9,322 nucleotides of DNA, from NCBI GenBank assembly GCA_022428185.1, contig JAKMCZ010000036.1, forward strand, positions 1-9,322, written 5' to 3'. This DNA comes from Alphaproteobacteria bacterium. Its GTDB lineage: Bacteria; Pseudomonadota; Alphaproteobacteria; RS24. Shown in pieces: positions 1-6,898 of this stretch. Within the stretch, counting starts at the first letter, position 1, and every line of letters begins with the position of its first letter. A program made the position numbers and the translations under genes. The notes under the pieces were generated by a model. It was not told where the DNA came from, did no database searches, and was given only the letters and a program-made list of their open reading frames with translations.

Positions 1-1
1 C

Positions 2-262
2 TCTGTGCTGGCAATTAAAATTGACTGTCTGGCGGCAGGCATTGAGAAAATTGACGCCGGACCTAAAGGGATTGCCGTTGTGTTCCGCAATCAGCATTTC
101 GCCAATCCTGAAAAATTACTGGCCCATGTTTCAGACCATCAAGATCGCATCAAAATTCGCCCTGACCAAAGCCTTGTCTTCCGCGCCAAAGCTGACGACG
201 CCGAGGAACGCTTGCGCATATCCGGCATTGTAGCCGGGCAATTGGCTGAATTGGCGGCCTGA
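2..262 (+). CDS. mfd: Transcription-repair coupling factor Mfd, C-terminal end (partial)
   Basis: Only the last 86 codons are in the window; the reading frame is open to the left edge, so the GTG at position 5 is an internal codon, not a start. Mfd is an ATP-dependent DNA translocase that removes RNA polymerase stalled at DNA lesions and recruits UvrA. The visible part is its C-terminal regulatory domain (D7), not the helicase motors. The recognisable signature is IEKIDAGPKG, followed by a VVFR strand, HFANPEKLL and KIRPDQSLVF, then a C-terminal helix with EERL. This order of motifs is what I know from alphaproteobacterial Mfd C-termini. The TGA stop (260-262) directly abuts the stop of the minus-strand gene that follows, leaving no room for a dedicated terminator between them. 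Identification is by remembered family sequence; only this end can be judged. Confidence 0.9.
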   Translation, partial: SVLAIKIDCLAAGIEKIDAGPKGIAVVFRNQHFANPEKLLAHVSDHQDRIKIRPDQSLVFRAKADDAEERLRISGIVAGQLAELAA

Positions 263-934
263 TTATTGAACAGCCAGCTTTTCGCGCGCTTTGGCAATAA
301 AGCGATTGAGATATTCCGGCTCTTGCGCGCCCATGAGCAGGAATTTGCCACCGGCCAGAAACGCCGGCACGCCATGCACACCAAGCTCGCGCGCCGCAGC
401 ATCATCATTGCGCGTCGCCTCGACATCATTGTCGCCCTTAAATAAATCAGCCAAAAGCGGCACATCGAGGCCATGCTGACCGGCAAGCTCCAACAACACA
501 GCCACGTCGCCAACATTCTTGCCTTGTTCAAAATGGGCTGAAAATAATGCCTCGGCAATCGCATGCTGCTGGCCGGTGCTGGCCGCCCAACGGATAAGGC
601 GATGCGCGTTCAGCGTATTGGGGGTAATTCGAATTTTATCAAACGCAAAATTGATATTCGTGCCGGCTGCGGCCGCTTTGATGTTCTCGCGCATTTGCTT
701 GGCTCCGTCTTCACCATATCGCTCTTTCATTTTCGCGCTCAGATCCGCACCCTCCATCGGCGTGTCGGGGTAAAGCTGATAGGGTCGCCACATCAAATTA
801 ACCCGAACCCCATCAAGATCGGCCAATGCAGCATCGAGCTTGCGCTTGCCGATAAAGCACCACGGGCAAATCACATCGGAAATCACGTCCAGTTGCAGCA
901 CCGGCAAATTATCGGTCTCGGCTCGGCTCATCAT
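263..934 (-). CDS. DsbA-family (FrnE-like) cytoplasmic thiol oxidoreductase
   Basis: A 223-residue protein of the DsbA/FrnE/2-hydroxychromene-2-carboxylate isomerase group, a thioredoxin fold with a helical insertion. The redox motif C23-P-W-C26 sits in VISDVICPWCFIGK near the N-terminus, and the cis-proline loop is GVHGVPAF (185-192, Pro190). WRPYQLYP (49-56) and NTLNAHRLIRWA (106-117) are typical of the FrnE-like subfamily. There is no signal peptide or lipoprotein signal, so it should act in the cytoplasm, unlike periplasmic DsbA. Two adjacent ATG codons are possible starts (932-934 and 929-931). The first is chosen because GGGAGAG lies just upstream of it on the minus strand. The gene is divergent from the SDR gene and converges on mfd. 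The exact substrate cannot be told from sequence; disulfide oxidoreductase or isomerase is the family-level call, and chromene-carboxylate isomerase is less likely because that group usually lacks the CxxC pair. Confidence 0.88.
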   Translation of the reverse strand: MMSRAETDNLPVLQLDVISDVICPWCFIGKRKLDAALADLDGVRVNLMWRPYQLYPDTPMEGADLSAKMKERYGEDGAKQMRENIKAAAAGTNINFAFDKIRITPNTLNAHRLIRWAASTGQQHAIAEALFSAHFEQGKNVGDVAVLLELAGQHGLDVPLLADLFKGDNDVEATRNDDAAARELGVHGVPAFLAGGKFLLMGAQEPEYLNRFIAKAREKLAVQ

Positions 935-977
935 TCTCTCCCGCTTTATCTCTCATTTGAGTTTCTGGCTTAGCTTT

Positions 978-1007
978 ATTGTGGCAAAGAATGCTAAACA
1001 ATGTCAA
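978..1007 (-). promoter_or_regulatory. Candidate sigma-70 type promoter of the DsbA-like gene
   Basis: On the minus strand the divergent intergenic region has a perfect -35 hexamer TTGACA (1002-1007), an 18-base spacer and a CACAAT -10-like hexamer (978-983, 4 of 6 consensus bases). Transcription would begin near 970, giving a leader of roughly 35 bases before the ATG at 934. Only the -35 is strong. I found no equally good promoter for the SDR gene on the plus strand. Confidence 0.4.
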
Positions 1008-1023
1008 AGTGCGCGCCATTAGC

Positions 1024-1029
1024 AAGGAG
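1024..1029 (+). promoter_or_regulatory. Ribosome binding site fixing the GTG start of the SDR gene
   Basis: AAGGAG stands 7 bases before the GTG at 1037. There is no ATG in frame near the N-terminus ahead of the Rossmann motif, so this strong Shine-Dalgarno sequence decides for the GTG start. Confidence 0.8.
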
Positions 1030-1036
1030 CTAAAAA

Positions 1037-1804
1037 GTGGAAAAAATCGAAACCAGCACTGACTTAAATGGCCATACTGCCTTGGTGACCGGTGCCAGCT
1101 CCGGACTTGGCGTGCGCTTTGCCCAAGTTCTATCGGCGGCAGGCGCGAAAGTCGTTATTACTGCGCGACGGGCCGAAAAGCTGGCTGAATTGGAAGCCGA
1201 AATTAACGGGCAGGGCGGCAAGGCGCTGGCCGTTGCCCTTGATGTCACTGATTTGGATAATATTGGCAGCTTTTTTGAGGGCCTGCGCGCTAAAGACATG
1301 ATGCCGGATATTTTGGTGAATAATGCGGGCATGAATGTTGTCAAACCGGCCTTGGATTACACGCCCGATGATTATCGCCAAGTGCTTGATACAAATCTGA
1401 CCGCGCCGTTTTTCCTCGCCAATGAATTTGCCCGCCTTCATATCACCGAGGGCAATGCTGCGCGCATCATCAACATCGCCTCGGTCGGGGGGAATAAAGT
1501 GCTGCCGGGACTGACGCCTTATTGCACATCAAAATCCGGTATTATTATGATGACGCGCGGTCTGGCGCGCGAATGGGCCACCAAGAATATTAACGTCAAC
1601 GCCATATGCCCCGGCTATATCGAAACCGAGATTAATGATTTCTGGTGGCAAACCGAGGGCGGCAAAAAACAGATTGCAACATGGCCACGTCGGCGTTTGG
1701 CCAATAAAAGCGATTTGGACGGTGCGCTCTTATTGCTGGCCGGGCCGCAAGGTAACGGCATGACCGGCACAACCATTACCGTTGATGACGGGCAATATAT
1801 TTAG
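1037..1804 (+). CDS. SDR-family NAD(P)-dependent oxidoreductase (classical short-chain dehydrogenase)
   Basis: A 255-residue classical SDR, the usual family length. The cofactor motif is TGASSGLG (18-25), and the ARR stretch after beta-2 (43-45) suggests NADP(H) preference. D69-V70 contacts adenine, and NNAG is at 95-98. The catalytic tetrad is complete: N120, S149, Y162, K166 (YCTSK). After the active site comes ICPGYIETE, and the C-terminal strand has the usual GxxxTGTTITVDDG pattern. Members related to FabG-like 3-oxoacyl reductases look like this, but the substrate cannot be read from the sequence. The start is GTG 1037, supported by AAGGAG. tatD begins 21 bases after its stop and the MBL gene overlaps tatD, so the three probably share a transcript. 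The SDR has no obvious functional link to its two neighbours. Confidence 0.9.
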   Translation: MEKIETSTDLNGHTALVTGASSGLGVRFAQVLSAAGAKVVITARRAEKLAELEAEINGQGGKALAVALDVTDLDNIGSFFEGLRAKDMMPDILVNNAGMNVVKPALDYTPDDYRQVLDTNLTAPFFLANEFARLHITEGNAARIINIASVGGNKVLPGLTPYCTSKSGIIMMTRGLAREWATKNINVNAICPGYIETEINDFWWQTEGGKKQIATWPRRRLANKSDLDGALLLLAGPQGNGMTGTTITVDDGQYI

Positions 1805-1825
1805 GGCGGCCATATAGAGACTGAC

Positions 1826-2617
1826 ATGCTTATCGACAGCCATTGCCATTTGGATTTCAAAGATTTTGACGAAGACCGCGACGCGGTTTTGAGCCGCGCC
1901 AAAGCAGCGGGCGTTGATATTATGGTGACAATCTCAACCAAAATCACCGAGGCCGAGAAAATCATCAAACTTGCAGAAAGCGATGACGCCTTGGTTTGTT
2001 CTGTCGGCATTCATCCGCATGAAGCCGGACGCGAGCCGGCGACTTCAGCCGAAACATTGGTCGAATGGGCAGCCCATGAAAAAGTTGTTGGTATTGGCGA
2101 GACGGGCTTGGATTATTTTTATGAACACAGCCCGCGCGCGGCGCAGCAACGCAATTTTCGGGCGCATATCGAGGCCTGCCGCATCAGCCGCTTGCCGCTG
2201 ATTGTGCATGCGCGCGATGCCGATGAAGACACGGCGGATATTCTCGAAGATGAAATGGGGCGGGGTGCCTATCCCGGCCTTATTCACTGTTTTACCGCCG
2301 GGCCCGAACTGGCGCGTCGCGCACTGGATATCGGATTTTATATATCCATTAGCGGTATTGCGACCTTCAAAAATGCAGCAGATCTGCGTGAGACCATTAA
2401 GTCCGTGCCGCTTGACCGCCTTTTGGTCGAGACAGATGCACCGTTCCTCGCGCCGGTGCCGCATCGCGGTAAGCGCAATGAGCCTTCATTTGTTACTGAA
2501 ACCGCAGCCATGTTGGCAGAGCTTAAAGGGGTTTCGATCGAGGAATTATCGCGCATCACCACCGATAATTTCTTCAATCTGTTCACCAAAGCCAAGCGAC
2601 CGGCGACGCAAGCATGA
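1826..2617 (+). CDS. tatD: TatD-family metal-dependent DNase / hydrolase
   Basis: A 263-residue amidohydrolase-fold (TIM barrel) protein, full family length. Metal-binding and catalytic motifs appear in canonical order: DSHCHLD (4-10, His6 and His8), GIHPH (61-65), GETGLDYF (91-98, Glu92), PLIVHARDA (124-132, His128), IHCFTA (153-158, His154) and ETDAPFLAP (202-210, Asp204). Known members are divalent-metal 3'-5' exonucleases acting on single-stranded DNA and RNA in the cytoplasm, with proposed roles in DNA repair and turnover. No motif residue is missing. The ATG at 1826 is preceded only by a weak AGAG, so translation may rely partly on read-through from the SDR gene 21 bases upstream. The stop overlaps the next start (ATGA, 2614-2617). 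A tatD gene followed by a PhnP-like hydrolase gene is a pairing I recall from other alphaproteobacteria. Confidence 0.93.
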   Translation: MLIDSHCHLDFKDFDEDRDAVLSRAKAAGVDIMVTISTKITEAEKIIKLAESDDALVCSVGIHPHEAGREPATSAETLVEWAAHEKVVGIGETGLDYFYEHSPRAAQQRNFRAHIEACRISRLPLIVHARDADEDTADILEDEMGRGAYPGLIHCFTAGPELARRALDIGFYISISGIATFKNAADLRETIKSVPLDRLLVETDAPFLAPVPHRGKRNEPSFVTETAAMLAELKGVSIEELSRITTDNFFNLFTKAKRPATQA

Positions 2618-3408
2618 GTTTGACCTTCCGCATTCTGGGTTGCGGCTCGTCTGGCGGCGTGCCGCGCCTTGACGGAAATTGGGGCGATTGCGACCCCACA
2701 AATCCAAAAAACCGCCGCACGCGATGCTCCATGCTGGTTCAAAAGAAAACCGATAAGGGCACGACAAATGTTTTGGTTGATACATCGCCGGATATGCGCG
2801 CCCAGCTTATCGATGCCGGTGTCACCTGGCTTGATGCCATTTTCTACACGCATGACCACGCCGACCAAACCCACGGCATTGATGATGTGCGCGCCATGGT
2901 TTACGCCAAACGCAAGCGCATAGAGGTGTTTATGGACGCGGCGACGTCAAAAACCCTGACCAACCGCTTCGGCTATTGTTTCGAACAGGCCGAAGGCAGA
3001 CTTTATCCGGCTATTTTGAAGGATAATCGCATCGCCAAGCCATATCAGGAAATTAGCGTTACCGGCACGGGCGGCACGATAACCGCCATGCCATTTCGTC
3101 AGATTCACGGCAATATCGACTCGCTCGGATTTCGCTTTGGAGACGTCGCTTATTCTAGTGATATCAGTGATATACCGGAAGAAAGCAATGCAATGCTTGA
3201 GGATTTGGATTGCTGGATTATTGACGCTTTGCGCCGCGCGCCGCACCCGACGCACTTCCATTTGGACCGCGCATTGGCGGAAATTGAGCGATTTAAGCCA
3301 AGACAAGCGATATTGACCAATCTACATGTCGATTTGGATTATCGGCAATTATGCAACGATTTGCCGAAAAATGTAGTTCCAGCCTATGACGGCTTGGAGT
3401 ATCCATAA
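2614..3408 (+). CDS. MBL-fold metallo-hydrolase, PhnP-like
   Basis: A 264-residue metallo-beta-lactamase-fold protein. The signature is THDHADQTHGIDD: His80, His82, Asp84 and His87 are the HxHxDH zinc site. Further ligands are His165 (RQIHGN), Asp183 (YSSDIS) and His238 (TNLHVD), so a complete two-metal site is present. The N-terminus has the GCGSSGGVPRL motif (9-19), followed by a cysteine-containing stretch (C26, C38), as in PhnP-type phosphodiesterases. E. coli PhnP is a cyclic-phosphate phosphodiesterase in phosphonate breakdown, but no other phn gene is near. The alphaproteobacterial tatD-linked proteins are usually left as MBL-fold hydrolases, and I do the same. Translation is probably coupled to tatD through the ATGA overlap. 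No hairpin terminator follows; the pilin-like gene starts 43 bases later on the same strand. Confidence 0.88.
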   Translation: MSLTFRILGCGSSGGVPRLDGNWGDCDPTNPKNRRTRCSMLVQKKTDKGTTNVLVDTSPDMRAQLIDAGVTWLDAIFYTHDHADQTHGIDDVRAMVYAKRKRIEVFMDAATSKTLTNRFGYCFEQAEGRLYPAILKDNRIAKPYQEISVTGTGGTITAMPFRQIHGNIDSLGFRFGDVAYSSDISDIPEESNAMLEDLDCWIIDALRRAPHPTHFHLDRALAEIERFKPRQAILTNLHVDLDYRQLCNDLPKNVVPAYDGLEYP

Positions 3409-3415
3409 TTTTTTG

Positions 3416-3446
3416 TTACCACCAAGTTAACTATTGTGTGGTGTAA
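3416..3446 (+). repeat. Imperfect inverted repeat before the pilin-like gene
   Basis: TTACCACCA (3416-3424) can pair with TGGTGTAA (3439-3446) over 8 base pairs with one bulged C; the 14-base loop contains GTTAAC. The second arm lies where a ribosome binding site would be expected for the ATG at 3452, and no Shine-Dalgarno sequence is seen there. It could be a protein site, a translation-modulating hairpin or chance. Confidence 0.25.
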
Positions 3447-3451
3447 AAATT

Positions 3452-4291
3452 ATGTTTTCTTGCGTGTCTCGGGGCTTTTCCCTTATCGAACTTCTTGTTG
3501 TCGTTGCAATAATCGGCATTCTGGCGGCCGTTGGTATCGTTGGATATCAGGGCTATATTGATGCCGCCAAGAAAGAAACGGCGCTGGCAAACAGCAATCT
3601 GGTGGCGCGCGCCATCGAGCAAGACTTCCTTTCTCTTTCTAATGATTTAGCCGGGACAACCGAGCTTGGTAACAAGTTGGTGATCGATGGCGTGACGCTG
3701 TCAACCGACGTTACAAATGCCAGTAGCTGCTTCAAATATGCTGAGAATGTGAAGCAATACCTCAATGGCCGTTGGAAAAACGCGTTTGAGGCCGGCGATG
3801 ATTATGCCGTTAACCTGCACTTCAACCACAGCGTGGCAGCAACAGCCAGTGAGACCGCCCTTAAACCGGGACAACTCGGCTTGCAATGCGCCAATGTCTG
3901 CGCGTCATCACGGGGCAATTTCTACATTCACTCATGCTCTTGCACCGCTGATGGCGGCTGCGAATTGTTTAATTTCACCAAAAATGATTACGACATTTTT
4001 ATTGGCAATAGCGACTGCTATCCAACCCCCTCCGCGGCCTGCACCTATGAAGAGGGCGATGCGCCCAAAGATGCCTATGACTATGTCACCCACACCGCCA
4101 CTCAAAATCGCATAACCAACGGCCTGGCCGTTTGGACCGGATCAGCCAGTGCCGCCGCCTCTTCGCGGCGGGTTTTAGTCGGCAATCATTTGCCCGGTTG
4201 GCTTTGCCCGAAACCCATCTCCGATATGCCAGCCAACTCAACCGGTTGTAATTGCGACAATCCGAGCGACCCCTCTTTCCCTTGCAAATGA
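3452..4291 (+). CDS. Type IV prepilin-like protein, large and cysteine-rich
   Basis: Read from ATG 3452, the protein has 279 residues. It opens with a short leader ending in Arg-Gly (MFSCVSRG), then the class III prepilin motif FSLIELLVVV. This gives prepilin-peptidase cleavage after Gly8, mature Phe1 and the conserved Glu5. The hydrophobic helix (about 10-31) is followed by GYIDAAKKE, typical of type IVa pilins and pseudopilins. At about 271 residues the mature protein is much longer than a standard major pilin. Its globular part carries 12 cysteines (93, 146, 150, 162, 164, 170, 189, 197, 252, 266, 268, 278), an even number that suggests several disulfides. The ORF also extends to a TTG at 3434, which would lengthen the leader; I prefer the ATG although neither start has a good ribosome binding site. 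The 840-residue gene begins 21 bases downstream. No pilus assembly genes are in the window. It could be a major pilin, a minor pilin or a pseudopilin. Confidence 0.85.
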   Translation: MFSCVSRGFSLIELLVVVAIIGILAAVGIVGYQGYIDAAKKETALANSNLVARAIEQDFLSLSNDLAGTTELGNKLVIDGVTLSTDVTNASSCFKYAENVKQYLNGRWKNAFEAGDDYAVNLHFNHSVAATASETALKPGQLGLQCANVCASSRGNFYIHSCSCTADGGCELFNFTKNDYDIFIGNSDCYPTPSAACTYEEGDAPKDAYDYVTHTATQNRITNGLAVWTGSASAAASSRRVLVGNHLPGWLCPKPISDMPANSTGCNCDNPSDPSFPCK

Positions 4292-4298
4292 TTTAGTT

Positions 4299-4306
4299 AA
4301 AGGAAG
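4299..4306 (+). promoter_or_regulatory. Ribosome binding site of the large secreted-protein gene
   Basis: AAAGGAAG lies about 8 bases before the ATG at 4313, inside the 21-base gap after the pilin-like gene. It is clearly stronger than anything before the pilin-like gene itself, so the downstream protein may be translated well from the shared message. Confidence 0.7.
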
Positions 4307-4312
4307 CTTACC

Positions 4313-6835
4313 ATGTCCATTTCTCCTTCCATTCGATTTGTGAGCGTTCTCGCTCTCGTTCTATCACTCTCCCTCATCGCTGCTGAAGCGCGGCGCGGCT
4401 TTAGCTCAAGCGGCAGCGGCTCCGGCAGCTATGACAGTTCTGCCACAACCAATTCATGGGATTTGTCCTCAACACCGGACGCGGATTGCTTGACCCTTTA
4501 CAGCAACGCTTGCGCCGATCTAACGCCGGCTCAAATCGAGGAAGTGGCAAATCTTACCGCCGCCGCGCAAGCCGCTAATTTTACCAATCACACGGACTAT
4601 GTGGTCGCTAACGCTCTTGGTTATGATCTCTCTATGCAAGACGGCACGCAATGGGCAGACGCCAGAAATCCAGGTGCTGACAATACTGGTTTGGACGACG
4701 CATGGAATACGGACTGCAATAATTCCTTCACCGTCACCGGCGGTTGCGACGCACTGACCAATGTCCAATTCGCCAATATTGATGACGACATATCGGGCAG
4801 GGTGCCTGCGCTCACTGCCGGATATGCAAGCTTCAGCGATTGGCAAACTGCTTCGGCGCTGAATTATGAATTGGATCCTGACGACGCAGTTTTGTGGACA
4901 CAAGCCAAAAACGGAACGGTTTCAGCCGCCGCTTGCGATGCTGAATTTCCCGGCCGAAGCTGTCACCAGTTGACCAAATCAAGCTTTGAGAACGCCAAAC
5001 TGTCCAACGCTTTGTTAACCGCCAAAATCGCAAAAGTGACCGCGGGCACGCTGAACCAAGCCGATTTATTGACAGATTTGGGTTTAACGCTTTCTTCCAG
5101 CGCGCTGAGCAGCCCACTAGCGGCTTGGCAAATTGATTATCTGGAAAGCGTTTTGCCGACCGGCACCAACACCACCAAAGCCGACTGGCAAACCACAATG
5201 AACAATTACAGCACCTCAACGGCAAACGCTTGGTACCTTTGGAAAATTGCCAGCTCAAGCGATGCCACCGCCGGCACTTACTCAGCAAGCAACGCAACCA
5301 CCGCCTTGTTCACCGCAGCAGGCGCTTCTTCTGCCGTCACCGCATTGGGTGTCACCAATACACAAATTGCGGCAGCCATTAGCACAAGCGGTTTCACATC
5401 AGCGCCAAATGAAACGGCTATGAATAATTTCCTGACCGAAGCAAGGGGTTTTGCGGATGGCACAAGCTACGCTTCCGTTACAACCGCCACCGGAAATGGC
5501 TGGAGCCTTCCCGACTATCTAACCGCCATCGGTAATGGCGGCTGGACAAGCTCAAGCGCAGACGCCACCGCCTTTGCCGCATGTGAAAGCAATACAGATG
5601 CCCTGAGCGGCGGCGCAGGTGCGTGCACGGCTTCCCAATCGGTTTGGACAGCGGTCGCGGCTGTTGCCTCGGCAAGTTCTGCTGATGCTGTTACCGACAC
5701 ACAGCTCGAAACCATTATCGCCGCCGGTTCAGTCAGCAATAGCGCCTTTGGCGATTTGGCCAATCTGGCAAATTTTGAAACCGACTATATTCGAGATTGC
5801 ATGGGCAGCACCGTGACCGCCAACCAAGTGAGTGGTTGCGTGACCGGTGGCACCAGCACCAAACTGACCACTCAAAAAATCTCCGGCATGATTACTGGCG
5901 ATTATTCAGGAACGCCATCAGTTGCCGATTTTGAGGCCGCGGGTCTAGCCTCGGCTGACACAGCCAGCGGCAACCAAAACGTCATTACATTTCTGAAAAA
6001 ATCCGTTTGCGGTACCAATGGCACAACGTCGTGCAGCGCCGCATTGGGCGCGTCATATGTCGATGCCTCATTGGTTGCCAGCAAAGGATCCGGTAGCAGC
6101 ACGCAAACGGCTTTGGTCAATTATCTAAAAGATGCGCTGCTGGAATATAATAAGGCCGTCATTGATACGACACCGCCACCGGCGACCGCTTCAGGAGCAT
6201 CTTGTGGATCGATTTCGCTCAACGTTCCTGCCGTTTGTAAGGTAAATCCGGCGTTTTCTTGTACCGTTGAAAGTGGCTGGACGATGGCCGCCAATATGCA
6301 AACCATTTCCAAAAATTGGGGCTCAAATTACGGCACTGTTTCGGCGCAAATCACGATCACACGTAATCCGTGGTGGGGCGGCTCGGCTTATTCGCGCGCC
6401 ATAACCACCAGCGCCACATTGTCTAATGGCGGCTCACTGACATATTCATTTCACTACAATGGCGGCAATCACCCGGGCTTTTCATCTGATATGGATAATT
6501 GCTTCGACGCTGGCGGCCAAATGCTGGCCGAGGACAATTACTCAGATGCACCAAGTTTTTCAAATGGCGGCTGGCATTCTTACCAAACTTATGTTCTGCC
6601 GGAAGGCAATGTGAACAGAGACCGCGCTTGGTGGAATTCACGAAGCCAAGGCGACACTGTTGGGCCGACCTGTGGTCGTTATGGCTGCGGGTCAACAGAT
6701 CAATGCGCGGGTCCTGCAAGCAGTTCTCATTACAGAAACCTGTATGACATTAATAGATACATGGCATCCACTTGCTCAAACACCAGCAATGACCACACCG
6801 GTAACTTTGTGTGTGTAAAGGCAGCTTGTAACTAA
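4313..6835 (+). CDS. Large secreted cysteine-paired repeat protein, unknown function
   Basis: I do not recognise this 840-residue protein. It begins with a Sec-type signal peptide (Arg8, hydrophobic stretch 9-24, likely cleavage after AEA 24-26), then a Ser/Gly-rich linker (29-45). Residues 59-615 are rich in Ala, Ser and Thr and form diverged repeat modules. Six cysteine pairs open modules (59/67, 135/145, 208/217, 424/438, 496/509, 566/574). Motifs of type LTxxQ recur at 70, 148, 220, 347, 460 and 518, and DWQT appears at 176 and 291. Each module tends to end in an amphipathic helix with a Trp or Tyr. A Pro-rich linker (TTPPP, 619-623) leads to a C-terminal domain (about 630-840) with 10 cysteines and many Trp, Tyr, Asn and Gly residues (NPWWGG, HYNGGNHPGF). 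No membrane anchor or LPXTG-like signal is visible. Its place 21 bases after a pilin-like gene suggests a pilus-associated or surface-exposed binding protein; that is inference. Confidence 0.8.
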   Translation: MSISPSIRFVSVLALVLSLSLIAAEARRGFSSSGSGSGSYDSSATTNSWDLSSTPDADCLTLYSNACADLTPAQIEEVANLTAAAQAANFTNHTDYVVANALGYDLSMQDGTQWADARNPGADNTGLDDAWNTDCNNSFTVTGGCDALTNVQFANIDDDISGRVPALTAGYASFSDWQTASALNYELDPDDAVLWTQAKNGTVSAAACDAEFPGRSCHQLTKSSFENAKLSNALLTAKIAKVTAGTLNQADLLTDLGLTLSSSALSSPLAAWQIDYLESVLPTGTNTTKADWQTTMNNYSTSTANAWYLWKIASSSDATAGTYSASNATTALFTAAGASSAVTALGVTNTQIAAAISTSGFTSAPNETAMNNFLTEARGFADGTSYASVTTATGNGWSLPDYLTAIGNGGWTSSSADATAFAACESNTDALSGGAGACTASQSVWTAVAAVASASSADAVTDTQLETIIAAGSVSNSAFGDLANLANFETDYIRDCMGSTVTANQVSGCVTGGTSTKLTTQKISGMITGDYSGTPSVADFEAAGLASADTASGNQNVITFLKKSVCGTNGTTSCSAALGASYVDASLVASKGSGSSTQTALVNYLKDALLEYNKAVIDTTPPPATASGASCGSISLNVPAVCKVNPAFSCTVESGWTMAANMQTISKNWGSNYGTVSAQITITRNPWWGGSAYSRAITTSATLSNGGSLTYSFHYNGGNHPGFSSDMDNCFDAGGQMLAEDNYSDAPSFSNGGWHSYQTYVLPEGNVNRDRAWWNSRSQGDTVGPTCGRYGCGSTDQCAGPASSSHYRNLYDINRYMASTCSNTSNDHTGNFVCVKAACN

Positions 6836-6851
6836 TCGCGCTATAGTTTGT

Positions 6852-6867
6852 CATAATATTTATTATG
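6852..6867. repeat. Perfect AT-rich palindrome after the secreted-protein gene
   Basis: CATAATA (6852-6858), TT, TATTATG (6861-6867) is a perfect 7-base inverted repeat with a 2-base centre. It lies 16 bases after the stop of the large gene and is followed by GCGTC and a run of six T (6872-6877). It may be a regulator site or a weak first terminator ahead of the strong one at 6899. Confidence 0.4.
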
Positions 6868-6898
6868 CGTCTTTTTTGATAAGGCGGAACCAGATTGA

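Noticed and set aside
263..934. DsbA-like protein as the disulfide catalyst for the cysteine-rich pilin pair
   Set aside because: It has no signal peptide, so it should be cytoplasmic, and it is not in the same transcription unit; the link would be coincidence of position.
563..973. 136-codon plus-strand open frame opposite the DsbA-like gene
   Set aside because: Antisense to a complete, motif-confirmed gene; no domain seen.
2338..2874. 178-codon open frame on the minus strand across the tatD-MBL junction
   Set aside because: It lies wholly antisense to two well-identified genes and shows no recognisable domain or ribosome site.
3434..3451. TTG start for the pilin-like gene
   Set aside because: The ATG at 3452 gives a short leader ending in Arg-Gly as expected for type IV prepilins; the TTG only lengthens the leader and has no ribosome site.
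4833..5297. 154-codon minus-strand open frame inside the 840-residue gene
   Set aside because: Composition (Arg, Trp, Cys and Ser rich) is that expected from reading an Ala/Ser/Thr-rich gene backwards; no start signal or family match.
4313..6835. DNA-level tandem repeat, phase-variable tract or CRISPR in the large gene
   Set aside because: The repeats are visible only at protein level and are strongly diverged; I found no identical DNA repeats, homopolymer switch tract or regular spacers.
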